A stretch of 64,000 bases of DNA. Source: Paracoccus subflavus (lineage in GTDB: Bacteria; Pseudomonadota; Alphaproteobacteria; Rhodobacterales; Rhodobacteraceae). The notes beneath the pieces are model-generated. The model had not been told where the DNA came from. It saw only the letters and a program-made list of their open reading frames with translations, and searched no databases. The position numbers and the translations under genes are program-made. The DNA lies in NCBI RefSeq assembly GCF_004310345.1, contig NZ_SISK01000003.1, positions 239,887 through 303,886 of the forward strand. The letters are read 5' to 3'. Within the stretch, counting starts at the first letter, position 1, and every line of letters starts with the position of its first letter. Shown one piece after another: positions 1 through 8,914 of this stretch.

Positions 1-1
1 G

Positions 2-3000
2 GGGATTGATCCGTTCGTGTTCACCAATTCGGCCGATATCGACCCCTCGATCGTGGCGGAATTCGCCCATGCGGTCTATCGCTTCGGCCATTCGATGCTG
101 ACCGACACGGTGGACCGGCTGGGCGCCGATCTGCTGCCGGTCAACAGCGACGCCGAACAGATGACCCTGATCGAGGCCTTCCTGAACCCCGAGGCCTTTA
201 CCGGCAGCGGGGCGGATCTGGCCCAGGCGCAGGCGGCCTTCATCCGCGGCCTGACATCCGACGTGGGCAGCGAGATCGACGAGTTCGTCGTCCCGGCGCT
301 GCGCAGCAACCTGCTGGGCCTGCCGCTGGATCTGGCCGCCCTGAACATCGCCCGGGCGCGCGAGACGGGCGTGCCTTCGCTGAACGAGGCGAGGACGCAG
401 CTTTACAACGACTTTGCCCTGCCTGACCTCAAGCCCTATGCAAGCTGGACCGAGTTCACGCAGCACCTGAAGAACCCGTTCTCGATCGCGAACTTCATTG
501 CGGCCTATGGCAACCACGCGGCCATCGCCAGTGCCACCACCCTGACCGACAAGCGCGAGGCGGCGACGCTGCTGCTGTTCGGGGACGGCACCAACGGCGA
601 CGGCGTGACCATCCGCGGCGTGACCTATACCAACGCCGACCGGCTGGACTTCCTGAACGGGCGCGGCGCCTATGGCGCGGCCAATGACCGGGGCGGACTG
701 GACAATGTCGATCTGTGGATCGGCGGCCTGGCCGAAAAGGTCACCGAATTCGGGGGGATGCTGGGCACCACCTTCGGCTTTGTCTTCGAATACCAGATGG
801 AGCAGTTGCAGAACGGCGACCGGTTCTATTACCTGGGCCGGACGCAGGGCCTGAACATGCTGGACGCGCTGGAGGCCAACACCTTCGCCGACATCGTGAT
901 GCGCAATTCGGCCCTGAGCGGGGATTACGCCACCCACATCAACGCCAACCTGTTCCTGACCCCGGACATGATCCTGGAACTGGACGGGGCCATCGCTCAG
1001 CGCGACTACAACGGCAGCGATTCGGGCCGCGATCCGGTCTGGGACGACCCGCTGCTGGAGGCGATCGACCCCAAGGTGATCCGGGTGGATTCTGGCGTCA
1101 CCGACGCGAACGGCCATCAGGTCGGGGGAGAGCTGCATTTCCGGGGCGGCGAGCATGTGGTGCTGGGCGGCACCGAAGGCAACGACCGCCTGACCTCGGA
1201 TCTGGGCGACGATGCGCTGTGGGGCGACGGCGGCAATGATTACCTGAACGCCGGCGCGGGCGCCGACCAGGTCTTTGGCGGCGACGGCGACGACATCATC
1301 GAGGATCCTTTCGGCGACAACTTCCTGCGCGGTGAACGCGGAAACGACGTCGTGTCCTCGGCCAGGGGCATCAACCTGCTGTTCGGGGGCCAGGGCAAGG
1401 ACGCGCTGCTGGTCGGCCAGGACGCAGGCGAGGCCTTCGGCGGCGAGGGCGACGACTTCATCCTGGGCAGTTCCGGCCCCGACAATCTGCTGGGCAACGA
1501 GGGCAACGACTGGATCGAGGGCGGCGAGGGATTCGACGTCATCGCCGGCGAGAACTCGGAACTGTTCTTCAACTCGACCATCGTCGGCCATGATGTCGCC
1601 TGGGGCCAGGGCAACGACCAGGACTATGACCTGGAATCAGGGGACGACATTGCCCTGTCGGGGCCGGGCGTCCAGCGGTTCGAGGGCATGTTCGGCTTTG
1701 ACTGGGCAAGCGCCAAATACGACGTGGCGGGCGCGAACTGGGACTTCAACATCCCGATCTTCACCTCGGTCCCGGCCGAGATCCTGCGCGACCGCTTTGA
1801 TCTGATGGAGGCAATGTCGGGCTGGAACCACAACGACGTGATGCTGGGCGACAACCGCGGCACCACCGCGGGTGGCCTGGATCCCAACCTGGCCTTTGAC
1901 GATCACGTCCTGACCGGCGCCGGCATCGACCGGATCGAGGGGCTGCGGACCTGGTTCGACGGGGCATTGGAAACCCTGTTCGGCGCCGGGGCCACGACCT
2001 ATCGCGACGGCAACATCATCATGGGCGGCGCCGGGTCGGACCAGATGATGGGGCGCGGCGGCTTCGACGTCCTGGACGGCGATGCCTGGCTGAACGTCCG
2101 CATCCGCATCAGGGTGGACGGGAACGAATATTCGGCGGAATCGCTGAACAGTTCGCAGGCCGCGGCCGGTCCCTTTGCCGGCAAGGTCTATGCGGTGGGC
2201 ACCGACGGCCGGCCCGACTTCTCGGCCCCGGCCTTTGGGGGACGCTCGCTGACCGCGCTGCTTCTGGATCGCACGATCAACCCCGGCGACATGTCGATCG
2301 TGCGCGAAATCCTGAAGGCAGCGCCCGGCACGGCAAGGGATACCGCGATCTTTGCCGGCAACGTCAGCGAATACGAGATCGAGGGCCGGGGATTCCAGAT
2401 CGGCACCAGCCCGCTGATCCAGGCCGCCTATGACGTGAACGGCGACGGCTTCATTTCCGTCCGCGACCTGGGCGGCGGCGGCCGGGCGGCCTTCGACGAC
2501 ACCGACCTGATCCGCAACATCGAGGATCTGAGATTCGCTGACGAAACGATCGCCATCGACAGGCCGCTGGGCATCAACGTCAACTTGGCCCTGAATGTCC
2601 AGTCGGCCCCCACCGCCCTGCCGGCGAACGGGTCCGTCATCGGGCAGATGACGGCCCAGGGGGTCATCGGCACCTTTGCCCTGGCGGCGGGAAGCAGCAG
2701 CAGCTTTGCCATGGCAAGCGACGGGACGCTGTCGCTGGTTCTGCCGCTTGGCGTCAACCAGACCCATCAGCTTGACGTGGTCTTCACGACCGCGGGTCTC
2801 AGCCGCACCGAACGGCTGCAGGTGGTGACGGGCAGCAATGCGGTCGACATCTTTGCGGGATCGGCTAATGACGATCTTGTCTATGGGATGGGCGGCAACG
2901 ATGTCATCACGGGCGGCGCGGGCAACGACGTGCTGTTCGGGCAGGCGGGCGCGGACCAGTTGTCCGGCGGCGATCGCCGCGACACTCTTGCGGGCGGAGC

Positions 3001-4069
3001 GGGCAACGACACGGTCAGCGGCGGGGCGGGCGACGACCTGATCCTGTTTGCCTGGGGCAACGGCAACGATGCCGTCGATGGCGGCGATGGCACGGACCGG
3101 ATCGCGATCACCGGCACCTTGGCCAACCAGACCCTGTCCGCGACTTGGAACGGGGCCGTGCTGACCGCCCTGACCGGCTTCACCTCGCGCGTCTCGGTCG
3201 AGGAGATTTACGTGGACCTGCTGGGCAGCACCGATACGCTGGCCTATACGGCGGCCTCGGCCGGTGTGGCGGTGGATCTGGGGGCGGGAACCGCGTCGGG
3301 CTTCACGTCAATCGCCAACATCTCGAACGCGAACGGCGGGGGCGGGGCCGATGTCCTCTCGGGAAGCAATGTGGCGAACACGTTGAACGGGGGCGGCGGC
3401 AACGACCTGCTGCTGGCGCAATCCGACGATGCGGGCGACCTGTATGTCGGGGGTGCCGGGTTCGACCGGCTGGACCTGTCGGCCCATTCGGCCGACCTGT
3501 CGGTCGATCTGTCCTTTTCGGTCGCCACCGTGGCCGGCACGGGCAGCACCACCTTGCTGTCGGATCGGGTCCAGTTCGTCGAGGCGCTGATCCTCGGCGC
3601 CGGCGCCGACATGGTGCTGGGCAGCGGGGTGGCCAACAGCCTGGCGGGCGGCGACGGCAACGATACGCTCAGCGGCATGAACGGGAACGACTCGCTGGAC
3701 GGCGGCGGGGGCGACGACCGGCTGGAAGGCGGCGCCGGGCTGGACCTGCTGACCGGCGGGCTGGGAGAAGACCGGTTCGTCTTTGCGGCGGTCTCTCACA
3801 GCACGGTCGCGGCATCGGACGTGATCGCCGACTTCGACCTGGCGGGGGCGCCGGGCGGGGATCTCATCGACATCGGCGATGCGGCGGGACTGCCCTTCCT
3901 GTTCATCGGAACCGCGGCCTTTGCCGCCGGAGGCACGAACCAGGTCCGCATCACCGACAACGGCATCGATACCTTCGTGCAACTGGATACCGACACCGAC
4001 ACCGGCGTCGAGGCACAGATCCGCATTCTGGGCCTGCACAACCTGGGGGCCGCAGACTTTCTTCTGTAA
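2..4069 (+). CDS. Haem peroxidase-RTX secreted protein (5' truncated by window edge)
   Basis: Large exported protein whose reading frame is open to the left edge, so the true start lies outside. The first ~350 visible residues look like the C-terminal half of an animal-type haem peroxidase: a VYRFGHSML segment (probable proximal His) and later an LDNVDLWIGGLAE helix. From about residue 380 there are several blocks of glycine/aspartate nonapeptides (GGxGxDxxx; e.g. GGEGDDFIL, GGAGNDVLF, GGDGNDTLS), the calcium-binding RTX repeats. The protein ends in an aliphatic tail (AADFLL) typical of type I secretion signals. Family knowledge: such peroxidase-RTX fusions are exported by an ABC/MFP/TolC system; none is in the window. 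Substrate and role (adhesion, halide or peroxide chemistry) are not readable. A strong hairpin follows the stop. Confidence 0.85.
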   Translation, partial: GIDPFVFTNSADIDPSIVAEFAHAVYRFGHSMLTDTVDRLGADLLPVNSDAEQMTLIEAFLNPEAFTGSGADLAQAQAAFIRGLTSDVGSEIDEFVVPALRSNLLGLPLDLAALNIARARETGVPSLNEARTQLYNDFALPDLKPYASWTEFTQHLKNPFSIANFIAAYGNHAAIASATTLTDKREAATLLLFGDGTNGDGVTIRGVTYTNADRLDFLNGRGAYGAANDRGGLDNVDLWIGGLAEKVTEFGGMLGTTFGFVFEYQMEQLQNGDRFYYLGRTQGLNMLDALEANTFADIVMRNSALSGDYATHINANLFLTPDMILELDGAIAQRDYNGSDSGRDPVWDDPLLEAIDPKVIRVDSGVTDANGHQVGGELHFRGGEHVVLGGTEGNDRLTSDLGDDALWGDGGNDYLNAGAGADQVFGGDGDDIIEDPFGDNFLRGERGNDVVSSARGINLLFGGQGKDALLVGQDAGEAFGGEGDDFILGSSGPDNLLGNEGNDWIEGGEGFDVIAGENSELFFNSTIVGHDVAWGQGNDQDYDLESGDDIALSGPGVQRFEGMFGFDWASAKYDVAGANWDFNIPIFTSVPAEILRDRFDLMEAMSGWNHNDVMLGDNRGTTAGGLDPNLAFDDHVLTGAGIDRIEGLRTWFDGALETLFGAGATTYRDGNIIMGGAGSDQMMGRGGFDVLDGDAWLNVRIRIRVDGNEYSAESLNSSQAAAGPFAGKVYAVGTDGRPDFSAPAFGGRSLTALLLDRTINPGDMSIVREILKAAPGTARDTAIFAGNVSEYEIEGRGFQIGTSPLIQAAYDVNGDGFISVRDLGGGGRAAFDDTDLIRNIEDLRFADETIAIDRPLGINVNLALNVQSAPTALPANGSVIGQMTAQGVIGTFALAAGSSSSFAMASDGTLSLVLPLGVNQTHQLDVVFTTAGLSRTERLQVVTGSNAVDIFAGSANDDLVYGMGGNDVITGGAGNDVLFGQAGADQLSGGDRRDTLAGGAGNDTVSGGAGDDLILFAWGNGNDAVDGGDGTDRIAITGTLANQTLSATWNGAVLTALTGFTSRVSVEEIYVDLLGSTDTLAYTAASAGVAVDLGAGTASGFTSIANISNANGGGGADVLSGSNVANTLNGGGGNDLLLAQSDDAGDLYVGGAGFDRLDLSAHSADLSVDLSFSVATVAGTGSTTLLSDRVQFVEALILGAGADMVLGSGVANSLAGGDGNDTLSGMNGNDSLDGGGGDDRLEGGAGLDLLTGGLGEDRFVFAAVSHSTVAASDVIADFDLAGAPGGDLIDIGDAAGLPFLFIGTAAFAAGGTNQVRITDNGIDTFVQLDTDTDTGVEAQIRILGLHNLGAADFLL

Positions 4070-4161
4070 GCCCGGCGGGGCGCGGATTCGACGGACCCAC
4101 GATCCGCGCCCCCGACAGTCCGGGCAGCAAAGGCAAAGTCCGGAACGGCATCACCAGGGGG

Positions 4162-4194
4162 GCCACGGCCGCACAGGGCGGCCGTGGCTCTTTT
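4162..4194 (+). terminator. Rho-independent terminator after the RTX gene
   Basis: A perfect 11-bp stem (4162-4172 with 4178-4188), a 5-base loop and then TCTTTT. It sits between the converging RTX gene and alcohol dehydrogenase gene. The T-run is on the plus strand, so it mainly serves the RTX gene. Confidence 0.8.
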
Positions 4195-4205
4195 CCGGTC
4201 TGGTT

Positions 4206-5228
4206 TCAGTCGAAATCGGCGTCCAGCACGATGCGATAGCTGGCCTTGCCGGCGCGCAGGTGATCCATCGCCTCGTTCACCCGGCTCATCGGGAAATGCT
4301 CGACCTTCGGCTTGACCTCGTGTCGCGCGGCAAAGCCCAGCATCGCGTCGATGACCGCCCGCGAGCCGGTGGGCGAGGCCGAGACGGCCTTGGCCCCCAG
4401 CAGAAGATTCATGACATGCACCGGAACCGGTTCCAGAACGGCCCCCAGAAAATGCAGCCGCCCTTGCGGCGCCAGCATGGCGATGATGGCATCCCAGTCA
4501 AGCGGCGCGTTGGCCGTCACAAACACATAGTCGAACTGCCCCGCAAGGCGCGCCATGGCATCGCTGTCGCGGCTGGAAACGACATTGCTGGCTCCGAAGG
4601 ATCGGGCCTCATCGCCCTTGTCCGGCGACGAGGTAAAGGCCGTCACCTCGCAGCCCCATGCCTGCCCGAACATCAGCGCCATATGCCCAAGACCGCCGAT
4701 CCCGAACACGCCGATCCGGGCCGTGGGCGGCACCTCGAGGTCGGCAAGCGGTGCGAAAACCGTGATGCCGCCGCAAAGCAGCGGTCCGGTGGCCGAAGGG
4801 TCGAGCCCTTCGGGGATCGGAATCGTCCACAGCCAGTGCGCGCGCACCCGCTCGGCGAAGGCACCGTGATGGCCGATGATGGTCGGCTGCACCCGCTCGC
4901 ACAGATGATGCTGGCCGCGAAGGCACTGCTTGCAGTAAAGGCAGCTTCGCACGTTCCAGCCGATGCCGACCCGCTGCCCGACCTGAAGCCCCCTCTGCGC
5001 CGCAAGCTCGCCCAGGGCGGCGACGCGGCCGATCGCCTCGTGGCCCGGCACGAAGGGATAGGCCGATATGCCCCATTCGTTGTCCAGCATCGACAGGTCC
5101 GAATGGCAGATCCCGCAATGGTCGATCTCGACCTCCACATCCTCGGGGCCGAGCGGGCCGGGATCGTATTCAAAGGGTTCCAGCCGACCGCCGGCGGTAG
5201 TTGCCGCCCAAGCCCTGATCGTTGACAT
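4206..5228 (-). CDS. Zinc-dependent alcohol dehydrogenase (MDR family, cinnamyl-alcohol-dehydrogenase-like)
   Basis: A 340-residue medium-chain dehydrogenase, probably NAD(P)H-dependent and acting on aldehydes or primary alcohols. Catalytic zinc ligands are visible: Cys38 in CGICHSD, His63-Glu64 in PGHEAIG, and a Cys in LLCGG. The structural zinc site is C-x2-C-x2-C-x7-C (CLYCKQC...C). The Rossmann motif GIGGLG follows at about residue 175. It lies downstream of glpR on the same strand with a 167-bp gap, so co-transcription is possible but not shown. The neighbourhood is glycerol catabolism, but the sequence does not say that glycerol-derived aldehydes are the substrate; YahK-like broad aldehyde reductases look similar. 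Confidence 0.85.
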   Translation of the reverse strand: MSTIRAWAATTAGGRLEPFEYDPGPLGPEDVEVEIDHCGICHSDLSMLDNEWGISAYPFVPGHEAIGRVAALGELAAQRGLQVGQRVGIGWNVRSCLYCKQCLRGQHHLCERVQPTIIGHHGAFAERVRAHWLWTIPIPEGLDPSATGPLLCGGITVFAPLADLEVPPTARIGVFGIGGLGHMALMFGQAWGCEVTAFTSSPDKGDEARSFGASNVVSSRDSDAMARLAGQFDYVFVTANAPLDWDAIIAMLAPQGRLHFLGAVLEPVPVHVMNLLLGAKAVSASPTGSRAVIDAMLGFAARHEVKPKVEHFPMSRVNEAMDHLRAGKASYRIVLDADFD

Positions 5229-5395
5229 GACGTGTCTCCATCCTGTGCGGGGTTAAGGTCCGGATCGCCAACTGGCGCGTCCGTTGCGTCAGGCAACGCG
5301 GGCAGATCGGCCCGGTTCCGTGGGACGGGCCGGGTGCGGCATCCCGGACGCCGGGCATCACGGGAAAGACCGTGTTGACGGGCAAGTCCCCGGGG

Positions 5396-6160
5396 TCAGG
5401 CGTCGGCAGAGGCCACCACCACCTGCGTGTCCCCGTCCTCGCACACCCTGTGCAGGCCTTCCGGCATCGGACGGTCGATGAAGATCGCATCCAGTTCGGA
5501 CAGGGACACGACGCGGATCGGGGCCTTTTGCGCCAGCTTGGCCGAATCCGTCACCAGCCAGCGTTCGCGCGCCTGACGCAGGATGGCGCGGCTGACGCGC
5601 ACCTCGGCCAGATCGAAGTCCAGGATGTCGCCGTCCTCGTCCAGGGCCGAACAGCCGATGATGGCGTAATCCGTCTTGAAATTCGCCATGAACTCGCTGG
5701 TCAGATCGCCGACCAGACCGCCGTCGGACCGCCGCAGCAGCCCGCCCGCCAACAGAACCTCGCAGCTTTCATTGGCGGCCAGGATATTGGCCACGTTCAT
5801 GTTGTTGGTCACGACCGTCAGGTTGCGATGGCGCAGCAGGGCACGGGCCACCGCCTCGGTCGTGGTGCCGATGTTGAGGATCACCGAACTGTTGTCGGGA
5901 ATCTGGGCGGCGCAGGCGCGGCCGATGGCGGCCTTGGCGTCCTCGTTCATCCGGCGCCGTTCCTCATAGGCGATGTTGCTGGCGCCGCTGCGCAGGATCG
6001 CCCCGCCATGGACCCGGTCCAGCACCCCCTGATCGGCCAGTTCGGCCAGGTCGCGGCGGATCGTCTGGGGCGTGACGCCCAGTTGGACGGACAATTCCTC
6101 GACCCCCGCCCGCCCCGAGGCGCGCACCAGTTCCAGGATCTGCATCTGCCGGATGTTCAT
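5396..6160 (-). CDS. glpR: DeoR-family repressor GlpR
   Basis: A 254-residue DeoR-type regulator: N-terminal winged helix-turn-helix (RQMQILELV...TPQTIRRDL...VHGGAI) followed by a sugar-phosphate-sensing DeoRC domain (NIGTTTE, VTNNMNVAN, SALDEDG). The ATG at 6160 is preferred over an upstream in-frame ATG (6229) because an AGGGGG Shine-Dalgarno sits just before it and the family starts at MNIRQ-like sequence. It is divergent from glpD, the standard arrangement for glycerol 3-phosphate-responsive GlpR controlling glycerol use. The assignment to GlpR rather than another DeoR regulator rests on this context. Confidence 0.85.
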   Translation of the reverse strand: MNIRQMQILELVRASGRAGVEELSVQLGVTPQTIRRDLAELADQGVLDRVHGGAILRSGASNIAYEERRRMNEDAKAAIGRACAAQIPDNSSVILNIGTTTEAVARALLRHRNLTVVTNNMNVANILAANESCEVLLAGGLLRRSDGGLVGDLTSEFMANFKTDYAIIGCSALDEDGDILDFDLAEVRVSRAILRQARERWLVTDSAKLAQKAPIRVVSLSELDAIFIDRPMPEGLHRVCEDGDTQVVVASADA

Positions 6161-6293
6161 CGCCACCCCCTGCCCGGCCCTTACAGAAAACGCACACCGA
6201 CCCTCTGTCAAGCGAAAGAAACTGCGCATAAACGAACATCATTCTTGACAGAACGCGCGCGCCGATGTTCGTCTTGAGGTCAGAGCGCGGGGG
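6161..6293. promoter_or_regulatory. Divergent glpR/glpD control region with GlpR-like half-sites
   Basis: Two TTGACA hexamers face opposite ways: 6245-6250 toward glpD and 6211-6206 toward glpR, both inside CTTGACAGA. The -10 hexamers are poor. ATGTTCG half-sites, as found in enterobacterial GlpR operators, occur as CGAACAT at 6233-6239 and ATGTTCG at 6265-6271, flanking and overlapping the glpD promoter. Assignment to GlpR is inference from the half-site and the context. Confidence 0.5.
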
Positions 6294-7850
6294 ATGATCA
6301 TGTCGGCGGCGACGGATCTGTTTGTCATAGGCGGCGGGATCAACGGCACGGGCATCGCCCGCGACGCCGCGGGGCGCGGTCTGTCCGTTCGTCTGGCCGA
6401 ACAGGGGGATCTGGCCGGGGCGACCAGCAGCGCCTCGACCAAGCTGTATCATGGCGGGCTGCGCTATCTGGAATTCCTGGAACTGCGCCTGGTGCGAGAA
6501 TCGCTGCGCGAACGCGAGGTGCTGCTGCGGGCGATGCCCCACATCGCCTGGCCCATGCGGTTCGTCCTGCCGCTGGACCCGCGGATGCGCTTTGCCGGGC
6601 AGACGCCGGTATCGCGGCTGCTGTCGCTGGCGATGCCCTGGGCGCGCGGGCATCGGCCGAACCTGGTGATCCGCGCGGGGCTGTTCCTGTACGACAACCT
6701 TGGCGCAAGAAAGATCCTGCCCGGCACCACGTCGCTGGATCTGCGCCATGCGCCCGAAGGCGAACCGTTGCAGGACAGGCTGACGCGGGCTTATGAATAT
6801 TCCGACTGCTGGGTGGACGATGCGCGGCTGGTGGTGCTGAACGCGCGCGATGCGGCGGCGCGGGGCGCCGACATCATCGTGGGCTCGAAGGTGACAGAGG
6901 CTCGGCGCGACGGGACTGGCTGGATGGTCCGACTGGCCGACGGGCGCAGCTTCCGGGCACGGGTGCTGGTGAACGCCGCCGGCCCCTGGGTCGGTCAGGT
7001 GATCCAGGAGGTGGCGCACCTGCCATCGACCGAAGGGGTGCGGCTGGTGCGGGGCAGCCATATCGTCACGCGGCGGCTGTTCGACCACGACAAGGCCTAT
7101 TTCCTGCAAGGCCCCGACGGCCGGATCGTCTTTGCGATCCCCTACGAGGGCGACTTCACCCTGATCGGCACCACCGACATGGATCACGACGGCGCGCCGG
7201 ATCAGGCCGTCTGCACGCCCGAGGAGGTCGATTACCTGTGCCGGTTCGTGTCGGGCTATTTCCGGCAGGCGGTGACGCCTGCGGATGTGGTCTGGACCTT
7301 TTCGGGGGTGCGGCCCCTTTACGACGATGGCGCGTCGTCCGCCACGGCGGCGACGCGGGACTATGTGCTGTCGCTGGACCAGGCCGGGCCGCCCTGCCTG
7401 CATGTCTTCGGCGGCAAGATCACCACCTATCGCCGTCTGGCCGAAGCCGCGATGGCCAAGCTGGCGCCGCATCTGCCGGGCGCGGGTTCGCCCTGGACCG
7501 CAGGCGCCCCCCTGCCGGGCGGCGATTTTCCCGTGGACGGCGCGGCGGCTCTGGCGGACGGGCTGCGGCGCGACCATCCGTTCCTGACCCAAGGGTGGGC
7601 CGACCGCCTGGTGCGCGCCTATGGGACCGAGGCTGCGCAGGTTCTGGACGGCGCCCGGACCGCCGCCGATCTGGGCCGCGACTTTGGCGCGACGTTGACC
7701 GAATCCGAACTGCGTTGGATGATGGAGCGCGAATGGGCACGCGACGCCAAGGGGGTGCTGTGGCGGCGCTCCAAGCTGGGCTTGCGGATGTCGCCCGAAC
7801 AGGCCGCCGAGGTCGAGGACTATATCGCCAGTCGGAGGGTTGCGGCATGA
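6294..7850 (+). CDS. glpD: Glycerol-3-phosphate dehydrogenase (FAD, GlpD)
   Basis: A 518-residue aerobic glycerol-3-phosphate dehydrogenase that oxidises G3P to dihydroxyacetone phosphate and passes electrons to quinone at the membrane. The N-terminal FAD Rossmann fold is clear (GGGINGTGIARDAAGRG), followed by the family signature around ATSSASTKLYHGGLRYLE. A conserved GSHIV segment and the C-terminal DAO_C domain are also present. It is the first gene of the glycerol operon and overlaps the next start by four bases (ATGA). A second in-frame ATG two codons in is an alternative start. An upstream glycerol kinase is not in the window. Confidence 0.95.
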   Translation: MIMSAATDLFVIGGGINGTGIARDAAGRGLSVRLAEQGDLAGATSSASTKLYHGGLRYLEFLELRLVRESLREREVLLRAMPHIAWPMRFVLPLDPRMRFAGQTPVSRLLSLAMPWARGHRPNLVIRAGLFLYDNLGARKILPGTTSLDLRHAPEGEPLQDRLTRAYEYSDCWVDDARLVVLNARDAAARGADIIVGSKVTEARRDGTGWMVRLADGRSFRARVLVNAAGPWVGQVIQEVAHLPSTEGVRLVRGSHIVTRRLFDHDKAYFLQGPDGRIVFAIPYEGDFTLIGTTDMDHDGAPDQAVCTPEEVDYLCRFVSGYFRQAVTPADVVWTFSGVRPLYDDGASSATAATRDYVLSLDQAGPPCLHVFGGKITTYRRLAEAAMAKLAPHLPGAGSPWTAGAPLPGGDFPVDGAAALADGLRRDHPFLTQGWADRLVRAYGTEAAQVLDGARTAADLGRDFGATLTESELRWMMEREWARDAKGVLWRRSKLGLRMSPEQAAEVEDYIASRRVAA

Positions 7851-8914
7851 CGCTGGAACTGCAGGGCGTCGCCAAGGATGTCGCCGGCCAGACCTGGATC
7901 CATCCGGTCGATCTGGAACTGGCGCCCGGCAGCATGAACGTGCTTCTGGGCCCGACGCTGTCGGGCAAGACCACGCTGATGCGGCTGATGGCGGGACTGG
8001 ACCAGCCCAGCAGCGGCCGAATTGTCTGGCAAGGCCAGGACGTGACCGGCCGCCGGGTGCAGGACCGGGGCGTGGCGATGGTCTATCAGCAATTCATCAA
8101 CTATCCGTCGATGAGCGTTTACGACAACATCGCCTCGCCCCTGCGCCTGCAACGCGTGGCACGGGCCGAGATCGACAAGCGTGTCCGCCAGACGGCCGAG
8201 ATGATGCGCCTGACGCCCCTGCTGGATCGCCGCCCGCTGGACCTGTCGGGTGGACAGCAGCAGCGCACGGCCCTGGCCCGCGCCCTGGTCAAGGGCGCCG
8301 GGCTGGTGCTGCTGGACGAGCCGCTGGCGAACCTCGACTACAAGCTGCGCGAGGAGTTGCGGGCCGAAATCCCGCGCATCTTCGAGGCATCGGGCGCGAT
8401 CTTCGTCTATGCCACCACCGAACCCGAGGAGGCGCTGCTGCTGGGCGGCAGCACCGCGACGCTGTGGGAGGGCCGGGTGACGCAGTTCGGCCCCACCCCT
8501 CAGGTCTATCGCGCGCCGCAGGACGCCGTGACCGCCCGCGTCTTCAGCGACCCGCCGATGAACTTCAAACGCATCGCCGTGCAGGGCGGGGAAGCCGTGC
8601 TTGACCGCGCGCGGTGGCGGGTGGATGTGGCCGATGGCCGATATACCGCAGGGTTTCGCGCGCCTCATCTGTCGCTGCGGCAGTCGCCTCAGTCCATCGC
8701 CCTGGATGCCCGGCTTGACACCACGGAAATCACCGGGGCGGAAACCTATCTGCATCTGCGGCATGGCCCGGACCGCTGGGTCGGACTGGTTCCGGGCGTG
8801 CAGACCCTTCCGGCAGGGGCGCCGCTGACCCTGTGGCTTGATCCGGCGCATATCTATCTGTTCGACGAAGGCGGCCGCCTGGCGCGGGCCGCCCCCTATG
8901 CGCGGGCGGCGTGA
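7847..8914 (+). CDS. glpS: Glycerol ABC transporter ATPase GlpS
   Basis: A 355-residue ABC ATPase of the carbohydrate (MalK/UgpC-like) type, with a C-terminal TOBE/OB region. Walker A is GPTLSGKT (35-42), the signature LSGGQ (133-137) is intact, and Walker B is LVLLDEP (153-159). The H-loop, normally VTHD, reads YATTEP, so the switch histidine is replaced by Thr191. Its partner GlpT shows the opposite defect. Start ATG overlaps the glpD stop (ATGA), implying coupled translation. Named after the glpSTPQUV glycerol importer of Rhizobium leguminosarum. Confidence 0.9.
   Translation: MTLELQGVAKDVAGQTWIHPVDLELAPGSMNVLLGPTLSGKTTLMRLMAGLDQPSSGRIVWQGQDVTGRRVQDRGVAMVYQQFINYPSMSVYDNIASPLRLQRVARAEIDKRVRQTAEMMRLTPLLDRRPLDLSGGQQQRTALARALVKGAGLVLLDEPLANLDYKLREELRAEIPRIFEASGAIFVYATTEPEEALLLGGSTATLWEGRVTQFGPTPQVYRAPQDAVTARVFSDPPMNFKRIAVQGGEAVLDRARWRVDVADGRYTAGFRAPHLSLRQSPQSIALDARLDTTEITGAETYLHLRHGPDRWVGLVPGVQTLPAGAPLTLWLDPAHIYLFDEGGRLARAAPYARAA

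Noticed and set aside
1160..4050. Repetitive glycine-rich DNA that could suggest tandem repeats or a CRISPR-like array
   Set aside because: The repetition follows RTX nonapeptide codons; there are no identical direct repeats with unique spacers.
3145..4239. Plus-strand frame of 364 residues overlapping the RTX gene
   Set aside because: Out-of-frame shadow, arginine/glycine-rich, no recognisable domain.
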